64,000 nucleotides of DNA from NCBI GenBank assembly GCA_025331125.1, contig JAOALB010000014.1, forward strand, positions 310,001 to 374,000, read 5' to 3'. This DNA comes from Mycogone perniciosa. Lineage: Eukaryota; Ascomycota; Sordariomycetes; Hypocreales; Hypocreaceae. The position numbers were made by a program, and so were the translations under genes. Shown here piece by piece: positions 56,301 to 64,000 of the stretch (positions are counted from its first letter, which is position 1; each line of letters starts with the position of its first letter). The notes below the pieces were generated by a model that worked only from the letters and a program-made list of their open reading frames with translations, searched no databases and was not told where the DNA came from.

Positions 56301-58607
56301 CTAGTCGATGATGGCATTTGCCAGACTTCTCGCCGATGGGTTGCTCAGATTGTTCACTTGCCGCACTGGCGTCCGTTTGTACTTGCTCTGCTTTCGTAGC
56401 CGCTTCCGCGCTACCATGACCGGCACAGAACTCTTTGTAACCAAGTAGTTTGAAAATGACCCCAGAATGACTCTGTTCTCCTTGTGTTAGAACTCATACA
56501 ATCTTCACTCCGCTTACAATTGGGCAGGAAACGTACCCCTTGAGCGCACTGCGCCCCCTGCTTCCTATCACAACCAACGTCGGGTTGACCAGATCAATCA
56601 CCTCCGTCACCAAATGTCTAGGGTTCTTGCAATGAAGCACTTCCACAATCACTCGCACCTGTAGCCTCGTCTTCCTCAGTAGACGTAGCACTTTGTCTGT
56701 AATGAATTGGACAGCCTGGTGTCGTTCCTGCGCAGCCTTGTGGCGGTCGCCACGATGCAACGGCGCAGGGGAACTGCCCGGTGTGCCGGTCGAGTCGCCC
56801 CGTCGGTTGAACGCAGAGCTTCGCTTGAATTCGGTCACTGGAGTCACCTGTGCCGGGGCTGTCTTGGTGTTGGTCACCGAGTTGATTGCCGCTGCTTGCT
56901 CCTTTATCGCTTTCGAGTCATCCTGCACCAGACCTCCTTCGCCAGTCGTTATGCCCGTCTCTTCATCTACGCAATAGATTGCGATCAGCGTGTCGCCGTC
57001 CCGAAGTACAGTTCCAATGGCCCACTCAAGCGCATGAGTGGACTCGTCACTGAGATCTGTTGCTACAAGGTACTTTCGTAGCCTATGGTGCTCTTCCTCG
57101 GCCGCCTGGACAATCTTGTTATATTCTCCACGGTAGATAATGCGAATGGCACGATGCGACTCTGGTGTCTCGAGAATGTTGGTCATGGCAAAGGATAGCT
57201 TCTGAGCTCTCTTGATATCATCCATATCGGCCTCCTCATCAGAATCCATAACTGATGGAGTTGCTGAGGTCGGGCATTGGTCATAGCTGGTGGCAGGATG
57301 GACGCCCCTGGAGGCCTTGGAACCCTTGACGGTGTCGCCTGAAGAGTTTGTAATTTTGATCTCCGGATCCGGAATTAGGGAGCGATATTGATATTGGGGC
57401 TGTTGTGACGCCACTTGTGAGCCTGCTTCAACGTCAGTAATCTTTGAACGTATGCATATCCCAAACCCCCAAGCCCGAGGGCCTACGTACGTTCTTCCTC
57501 AGCAGCCGCGAGCAAACTCAACGTCTTCCGCTGCGCCTTTTCAGTTGCACCTTTCTGTCCATTTTCAAAACCACTGCCATGCACTAATGACCGAGGAGAT
57601 TTCTTACGGCCCCGGTCCTCGTCGTCCGACGTTTCGGGGTCATCTTCTTCACTCGAATCAAGGTGTTCGCCATCCGGTCCGAGGTAATCCTTGACTAATC
57701 TCCCCTCTCCGGCTTCTTCTGAGCGTTTTCGTATTGGCAGCTGCGCCAAGCTTCCACTAGAAAAGGCGAGATTTGCATCTGACAGTCGGCGATAAGCGTT
57801 GTTGATGTCCAGAACTTGGCCATCGTCGAGCATTGTTGTGTTTGGTCCAAGACGCGGCAAAAACGTGGCTGGAGACCTAGATCTACTATCCCAGCGACGA
57901 TCCTGGGGAGACTTGGACTTGCTATTAAGAAGACGACCGCCAGTAAAGGGCTGTCGGCCACGATCCAAGGGAAGCTGCAAGCCGCTCAGATCGGCATTTC
58001 TGAGAGCATCTCCCAGAGATGCACTTGTATCTCTCTTGTTACTTTTTGACGAAGACCATTTCGTCGATTGTGGACCAGAACTGTGTGGAAGGATGCCTGA
58101 GAATTGGTACCCGGCGAGTGGATCATTGCGCGTGCTCAACAGGCGAGGGCCAAATTCAACAGACTTCAAACCGGCATCAGATTTGCTCCGCGGGTGCGGC
58201 GCTGTTCTTGAAGCCTGGTGCTTAAACGAAGGGTCACCAGTGATGAGAGGCGAGCTCGGGGTTGAACTCCGACCAGGTTGCTTGGGAGTGTCAATGGGGG
58301 GACCATCGATGTCAAGCATGCTCCTGACGGGCTGTTGCCGGGGCGCTGGGCCGTCGACGTCTAGCATACTCCTCACAGGGCCCTGAGTCGTCGGGCTAGG
58401 CCTGTTGGACGAGCTACCGCCTGTATCCTCCTCGGGAATGTCTAGCATGCTTCGGACGGGGGAACGCGGCGCATAGGGCGAGGCGGACCGTATCCTATCA
58501 GGCGAGGTGGGGAGCTGATTCTTCCTTTCAAGCAGCGCTAGCACCTCCTGCCTTTCCATGTCCAGCATGGCATCGATGCTCATCGGGCGCATCTTGTTGT
58601 GTGACAT
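56301..58607 (-). CDS. Universal stress protein (USP) domain protein
   Basis: Three exons: 58607-57491, 57422-56537 and 56472-56301, with introns of 68 and 64 nt; 724 residues. The C-terminal USP domain starts at about residue 489 (KYLVATDLSDESTHALEWAI) and ends with the ATP-type motif G-x2-G-x9-GS (GSRG, RSALKGVIL, GS), which is assembled across the second intron, then NYLVTKSSVPVMVARKR. The domain holds an insert of about 70 polar residues. The long N-terminal half is disordered, phosphosite-rich and carries three PVRSMLD(I/V) repeats (residues 50-100). Domain plan resembles fission yeast SPAC167.05. Fungal members are cytoplasmic and stress-related; the exact role is unknown. A TATA-like box lies about 63 nt upstream of the ATG. 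Confidence 0.88.
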
Positions 58608-59940
58608 TGTGCCGGCGTTGTGTGGGCAGGCGGAGAATCCAGTCGGAGATGGACAGTGGCCGGGGATTTTTTATATAACGAGGTAGTTGCAGATGGGAAG
58701 CCCCTTGTCTTGACTCGGTGGACTCTATTGTGATGGCCGTGATTGATGAATACTGTTATAGATGTAGTTCTTGGGGAGTATGGATGTGGGAGGCTGCCGC
58801 AAGGTCTAGCGGGGGAGCTTTCGATGGAGTCGACGATGTGCCGATTGAGATGATGGCCAGAAGGGCATTGCGCATGAGCAGGATGATCGCAGGTGAGTCG
58901 TGCCCAATGCCTTCAAATCATGGCAGTAGGCGAGGCGAGGCGAGGGAGGAGGGAAAGGGCGATGACGATGACGATGTTTGGGACGAGAGTGGCGCGGTTT
59001 GTCTGCAGTGAGAAAACGGGAGCAATCTTGGTTTGACGTTTGATGACGGTGGGCCGCTTGCTGCAGGTGCCGTAGCGATATCCGGACCTTGTTCGTTGAG
59101 GCCGTCTGTTTGGTTTAAGGTGCAGAAGAATATGTATGTACGGAGTCTGAAAGTATGGAGTAGGTAGGGTTCAAGATGGGGGGAGCAGCCCGGTTGTTGT
59201 GGGGGGCTGGGCTGGGTGAAGTGAGTGGAGAGGAGGGGTTCGCACAGGCCACGCCACCCACTGGGGCCACTGAAGCCACCTAACACTCAGGCCTAGACTG
59301 CTCACTATTACTTGCCTGTCCAGTGCTGTGCTCCAGCACCTCAGCAGCAGGATGGATACCCCCGAATGCCCGAGTGCCAACGCACGATGCAGAGACCCCT
59401 TGGATTGCATCACGGCTGCCGTAATGCAACATGCGGATGTGGCTATTGCCTCAGCTTCGCCACTGCCAGCGAAAACCACCCCAAAAACACAGCCCTGTGG
59501 CGGTACCTCCGCAAAGCTTCCTAGTGATGCACCACTCGTTGACCGTAAACTCTTTTAACCTTAAATCCAGAGCTGCTGGATCTACCCGAATCGGCCGGCC
59601 ATTCCAGGGAGTGGTGCAGACAGAGAAAGCCACTCGGCCTACGGAGTACTGTCACATGCCTAGTAATATCTAGCACCTGTTTCGTACGGCCAAAAGGGGT
59701 TGACGAGACCCAGTTGCACCATGGCATGGTCTCCTGGCTATCGCTCGATATGGTAAAAGTCGAATGATGTGGGAGCTCCGGATCCAATTGTGGAAGCTCC
59801 GGATCTTGTAATTGAGGTCTTTTTTTAACACCTCATTCCATCGCTGCTCGGATGACCGTGTAACATACTCCGTACCATGGTTTTCATCGTTGGCGTAATA
59901 CGGCAGTTCTAATATACAACAAGATAATGTCTCATATACG
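58608..59940. other. Intergenic, no gene seen
   Basis: 1.33 kb between the stress-protein start and the mitochondrial uS7 stop. It holds a TATA-like box close to the stress gene, TACGGAGTA-type motifs near 59138, 59641 and 59869, and a direct repeat of AGCTCCGGATC at 59774 and 59795. No ORF is convincing. Confidence 0.45.
58670..58677 (-). promoter_or_regulatory. TATA-like box of the USP gene
   Basis: TATATAAA on the minus strand, followed by a T/A run, about 63 nt upstream of the USP start codon at 58607. TATA boxes are commonest in stress-regulated fungal genes, which fits the product. Confidence 0.45.
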
Positions 59941-61109
59941 TCATTTCTTCTTCTTGACCTTTAGCTTCTTGGAGTCAACGTTGGCTCGAGCCGCTGTGCC
60001 AAGCTTATGCACCAGTTTCCGCTTCTCCCAGACACTAGACCGCCCTTCTACCACCGCGATAATCTCCTCGGCTATCCGGTGGGCGAATTGCGCCCGTCCA
60101 CTTCCCTTTGATGGCTTCTTATTGATCACATCCAGGATCCACTGAAAGGCCATCCTTCGGCGCTGTCTGACGGCCAAGGGCACGGGCAACTCAAGCGCTC
60201 GACCACCACCTCCTGCACCCGCGATATTCCTGGCCTTGAGGAGTGGCGCAACCGAGTCAATGGCAACTGTTATGTAAAGGACGGGATTTAGAGGAAGATG
60301 CGAAGCTGGTGGAGTGCCTGGCAAGAGCGGAAACTTGGGGCTGTAGATCGGCGCGGGTGCGGTACGTAGGAAGTTCATGACCAAGGCCACATTCTAGATA
60401 TCATGTGTCAGTACCTACTATGTGCAGTGTAGTCGTAGGCCAACTGTTACGTACTCTTTGCGCAGCACTGAGCTTTCCGTCTCGCATGAGAAGTCTGGTG
60501 ATCTGCTCCAACACCGGATGATATCTCTTCTTCAGGTTGAAGCCCTCCGGATATGGCTTCTTCGGGAGGCCGAACTTGTGGCCGGGGGTTTGCAGCTCGC
60601 CTCCTCCAGGAACTAATGATTGCGATTCCTCGGCCGCCTCCGACCTCGCTAGAACAGCTTCCGCCTCTCCTGGGGGCGGAATGACACCTTCGCGGTACAG
60701 AGCCTCCTCCTGGGCGGCTGTCAAGCCACCCTCTCGTTCGCTCGTCACGGGTCGGCCGCCATATAATATCTGTTCTAGAGCCGCATCGTCCAACGTCTCG
60801 ATGTGCGATTCTTGAGATAGAACACCAGTCTGTTCCCCGGTTGGTGAGCAATGGCATTCAAGTTGGAAGAAAAGGTTTGTCGCCTACTTCCTCAGCCCCA
60901 TTCTGAGCCAATTTCTCCGCAGACTTCTCAGCTACATCGATATCTTGTGATTCGCCTGCAGGTCTTGAGGGTTTGCTACTCGCATCATCGGCGTACCGGC
61001 GAACCGTTGTCGATGTGGCATGTCGAAAGGGCTCAGTCCGGAGGTGGGCGGGCCGTGGTCGGATGGCGAGAGCTCTACATGCCCCCCAGATCCTTAATCT
61101 TGGAGACAT
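59941..61109 (-). CDS. RSM7: Mitochondrial small-subunit ribosomal protein uS7m (RSM7)
   Basis: Three exons: 61109-60888, 60829-60455 and 60393-59941, with introns of 58 and 61 nt; 349 residues. The C-terminal half is ribosomal protein S7: NPVLYITVAIDSVAPLLKAR, LPVPLAVRQRRRMAFQWILD, FAHRIAEEIIAVVEGRSSVW and HKLGTAARAN, which bind the 3' major domain of small-subunit rRNA. The N-terminal about 60 residues are Arg-rich with few acids (RLRIWGACRALAIRPRPAH), a good mitochondrial presequence. A fungal-type extension lies between. The true ATG is 61109; the open frame continues upstream only through a TTG. The C-terminal KKLKVKKKK is a lysine tail. Nuclear-encoded, acts in the mitochondrial matrix. 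Confidence 0.93.
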
Positions 61110-62073
61110 GACGGCGCTCTGTGTTTCCAAGAGGTCTCTTGAAGCGCAATTCGTCAGCCACGCAGCTTCGCGTGATCAACCAGATATCTCATCCCGCGAC
61201 AAAAATTACAGCCGCCACTACACAGTTCCTGTGCTACCCGGAACAACACTTGGTCCGAAGCGAACTGTTGCAGTCGCCGATTACGTAACACAGCTCTACT
61301 TACGAAGGCTGAACTTCTGAACCGGTCTTGTGCGATGATATCACCGCATTGACTGTCAATTGCACATTTCTTCGAAGCTCCTTGTGATCTCTTTGCTCCC
61401 GAGTTACTTGCGCTATCACCGAACGCTTGTTGGTATTGATACTGAAGCATCTTCACCGGATCTCACTCATAATCAGCCCGCGAGACTCGAAAAGGGAATT
61501 TCAATTGCAAGTGCAAGAGGTATTAACATTGGCCATCCAGCTATGCGCCACGCCCTGTCTCCCATCAATATCTGTTTCGTCATAATCCTTGCTTCTGTAT
61601 TCTGTTCCGATTGACTCCTTAATCCTGTGACCGATACCCCTGTGAATGAGATAACCCCCAAGAGATGCCCAAACATGCAAGAAAAATCGTCTTCGCCATG
61701 ATCGCGTTTGCGGTCGAGGCAAGACAGCGTTAGCTTTTTTTTGTCATTGATCCTCCCCTCTTTTTGTCCAACAATATTGATTGGCGTCGCAGCAGCCTCC
61801 GAGAAACGAGGAGAGAAGAAAATTGGAGGAGAGTAAGATGACTCTCGAATAGAGAGTCCCGATAAGAGAGAAAAAAGAAGAAAGAGTGAGAAATTGCGCC
61901 GTGTCCGTGTGTCCTCTTTTCCAACCCTTTTTTTGTTGAGGCAAATGCTCCTTTCTCCTTCCAAAAAAACTCCAGACATGATAATACCGCACAAATACAA
62001 GCACGTAGCTGAACATCGGACCCTGGTTTCTTTCGAAAAGAGTCCAAGGGAGCGAGGTTGGCAAGAAGGCGGT
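61110..62073. other. Intergenic, no gene seen
   Basis: 964 bp between the uS7m start and the stop of the dsRBD-like gene, both -. ORFs of up to 175 codons on the minus strand have no recognisable content and probably lie in the 3' UTR of the dsRBD-like gene or the uS7m promoter. Confidence 0.45.
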
Positions 62074-62525
62074 TCACCAGGGGGCGACCCAGGTCTGGGG
62101 CGGAGACACGGTACCGGTATTGTTCAGCCAGTTGATGGCGCACTCGGCGGCATCCTCTCTGGCATTGTTGAGGTTCTTGCCGTCATACCAGAATCGCGCG
62201 GTCAGGGTTTTTCCTCGGATGGTCACTCTGCTTGACCAAGCCGTGCGGCCACCTGGGAGACGAGGCAGTCAGCAAGCTTGCGTGAGAGAAGATATGTAGG
62301 AGGAGACGGTGAGCGGTATGTCTTACCACGGCGATCTGACACAATCTGGAAAACGGGGGGCATAATTTGGGCATCGCGGCAGATCTCTGGGAGGATAAGT
62401 TAGTTCCACACTACCACCATGGAGAGATAGGAGACTTGTTGGACGACAAGCGGCATACCTTCAAGACGCTCTTGCCATGGTGAGGGAGCGGTGCAGCTAT
62501 AGGTCGAGGACGAGGAGGAGGTCAT
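62074..62525 (-). CDS. Mini dsRNA-binding-domain-like protein, 101 aa
   Basis: Found by splicing by eye. Three exons of 67, 60 and 179 nt: 62525-62459, 62386-62327 and 62252-62074, with introns of 72 and 74 nt (GTATGC...CCCAG and GTAAGA...CCCAG), all in frame. After a Ser-rich start the protein reads like one dsRBD: helix 1 PWQERLEEICRDAQIMPP, strand VFQIVSDRRGGRTAWSSRV, strand TARFWYDGKNLNNAREDAAE, and helix 2 ECAINWLN, with AREDAA matching the usual KxxAA region but lacking the KK pair that contacts the RNA backbone. So the fold call is fair and RNA binding is unproven. Stand-alone dsRBD-like proteins of this size occur in filamentous ascomycetes; function unknown. Confidence 0.75.
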
Positions 62526-64000
62526 GGTTGCGGCGGCGGTGTGGTTGGATGTAAGATGAATTGGAGGATATAGAGATCGAAGCGCCACACGGGAGTGTCC
62601 GAGGAGGGAGGGGGGAAGATATGTATGTCGTTGGCTAGTGTCTTTGATCCCCGAGATGTGTCTTCGTCGGAGGCGGCGGTGGGACGAGTTTATATGTAGT
62701 AGGTAGTATTATAATAATGGGTAGGTCGGGTCGGGCGACTGAGAGGAGAGACGAGAGGCTGGAATGCGAATAGACAGACTTCCAGGGAGCGGTGGGCAGC
62801 AGAAAGGTTGAAACGGCGCGGGGCGGATTTGGCGTTGATTCAGACAACCGGGGCAATTCGTCTAGAGAGCGGTGTTTGAGCAGATGGTTCAGAGTAGGCA
62901 GGCCGGGTGTCTTATATCGTCGCGGAGTCGGAGTGCCGGGGGGGTGGTGGTGCTGCTGTGGTGGTGCTGACCTGGTGGGAGCGGAGGGAACACGAACGAG
63001 AGAGGTCAACCGGCTGCCGTCTGGAGACTGGAGACTGGAGACTGGAGACTGGAGACTAGAGACTGGAGACTAGAGACTGGAGACTAGAGACTGGGGGGAC
63101 CCAGCAGGATGGGAGAGCTGCGTGTGATGTGGCAGACGGAGAGAGCTCTGTGCTACTGGGGGTCTGGTGGGCGAAAATGCACAATCGAATCAGGCGTTTA
63201 ACCCCCAAAGAGGGCCGGGGGAGAGGAGAGATGTGTTTGTGTTTGTGTTGTCAACATGCAGTAGGTTTGACACGGACGACATCCGCGGCAGATTGCATCA
63301 ATATGTAGCAGTATGTATTAAAGACGTGGACGACGGGCCGGGAGGGGGGACAGCCCGTGTGTATAAGTAGTACTCGTAAAGCAAAAAACAAATCTCTAGA
63401 AGTAGTATTATTAGTCTTGATATTGGTTGATCGATTGATTATTAGTACTACGACTAGTAGTAGTAGTAGTAGCAGCAGCAGTACTATACGCAGAGCCGAG
63501 CAGTAAAAGGGGAAACAACAATGAGACGAAGAAGACGGACGAGCCCTAATACTACGACTACTGCTGGTTTGGTGCAAGACAACGACTAGCATGGGGTAAA
63601 AAAACGGCGATGAATGGGCCTAAAAGAAGCAACCTTGTAATAATAATTGTTGGATGCTAACACTACATATGGCATTGGGTCGTGTGGGTTAATTTGACCA
63701 GGGTCGGTAGTCGTAAGTTGTTGCTTTTTCTCGGACATTGTCCCCTAGTTAATTGAGGTTCGAGATTTGAGAAGGGGGTGTGTGTATAGGATGAATAGGG
63801 TCACTTTTTTTTTTTTATTCCTTTTCCAGCTGTGACGAACACACACACGTACTCGTATGTGCGAGTACGGAGTCATGCGTGTCGTGTGTGTACACCTCAG
63901 CAGTAATTTAAAATAAAAAAATGTGTGTGCGTGTGACGAATTGATAAGAATATTATGAGTTACGGATCCCCTTCCACTGCCAGACACGGTAATAATGCTA
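62526..64000. other. Right-end region, no gene seen
   Basis: 1.48 kb from the dsRBD-like start to the window edge. It holds a heptamer tandem repeat at 63021-63094, a TAG/CAG triplet run near 63457-63481, a T-rich tract near 63805-63818 and a GTACTCG / CGAGTAC hairpin near 63848-63867. No protein-like ORF; a gene may begin beyond the edge. Confidence 0.45.
63021..63094. repeat. Heptanucleotide minisatellite (CTGGAGA / CTAGAGA)
   Basis: Ten full 7-bp units plus four bases. The first five units are CTGGAGA; the next five alternate CTAGAGA and CTGGAGA, making a 14-bp higher-order unit. It lies about 500 bp upstream of the dsRBD-like start. Confidence 0.9.

Noticed and set aside
61473..62000. 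175-codon minus frame between uS7m and the dsRBD-like gene
   Set aside because: Low-complexity phenylalanine/serine stretches read from T-rich DNA; more likely the 3' UTR of the dsRBD-like gene.
63021..63094. Possible CRISPR-like array
   Set aside because: Units are 7 bp without spacers in a eukaryotic genome; it is a simple minisatellite.
1..64000. tRNA, rRNA, transposon or viral remnants
   Set aside because: I scanned by eye for B-box-like GGTTCGAATCC sequences, reverse-transcriptase or transposase-like peptides and long terminal repeats and saw none; a dedicated tRNA and repeat scan could still find a missed one.

Overview
This is nuclear DNA of a filamentous ascomycete (Pezizomycotina). 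The genes carry short GT-AG introns, mostly 47-104 nt, with CTRAC/CTAAT-like branch sites, and their products are typical fungal proteins. A GRISEA/MAC1-like copper-fist factor, an MED13 whose N-terminus starts with a tiny 39-nt exon, and PAB1 with a charged insert in RRM4 all point to Sordariomycetes, probably Hypocreales. That placement is inference from protein style, not from a search.

I reconstruct 22 protein genes, most of them spliced by hand so that frame is kept across every junction. From left to right: a coiled-coil protein running off the left edge (-); a small single-pass membrane protein (+); ENP2/NOL10 (-); MED13 (+); an F-box protein (+); nitronate monooxygenase (-); a C2H2 plus fungal-specific-domain transcription factor (-); a PhyH-type dioxygenase (-); EFM7 methyltransferase (-); an RS-rich HEL117-like protein (-); a copper-fist regulator (-); U2SURP/SR140 (-); a flavin amine oxidase (-); TBP (-); ETF-QO (-); a secreted GH125 mannosidase (+); the HUL5 HECT ligase (-); PAB1 (+); a novel-looking acidic one-span membrane protein (-); a long universal-stress-protein-domain protein (-); mitochondrial uS7 (-); and a 101-aa dsRBD-like protein split over three tiny exons (-).

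The content is mostly core information processing: transcription (TBP, MED13), splicing (U2SURP, RS protein), ribosome assembly (ENP2, mito uS7), translation (PAB1, EFM7) and proteolysis (HUL5, F-box). Metabolic and regulatory genes lie between them. There is no polyketide or peptide synthase, no transposon ORF, no tRNA or rRNA that I could recognise, and no CRISPR. I therefore do not see a biosynthetic cluster or a defence system. Neighbouring genes look independently transcribed, with divergent promoters at ENP2/MED13 and HUL5/PAB1.

Intergenic DNA is long in places (3.3 kb upstream of TBP, 2.5 kb upstream of the C2H2 factor). It is sprinkled with TACGGAGTAC / TACTTCGTA-type motifs, some arranged as perfect inverted repeats. 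The most checkable oddities are a GC-AG intron in the mannosidase, this hairpin motif family, an A-rich AUG-free spliced leader on PAB1, tandem PVRSMLD motifs in the stress protein, and the easily missed dsRBD mini-protein.
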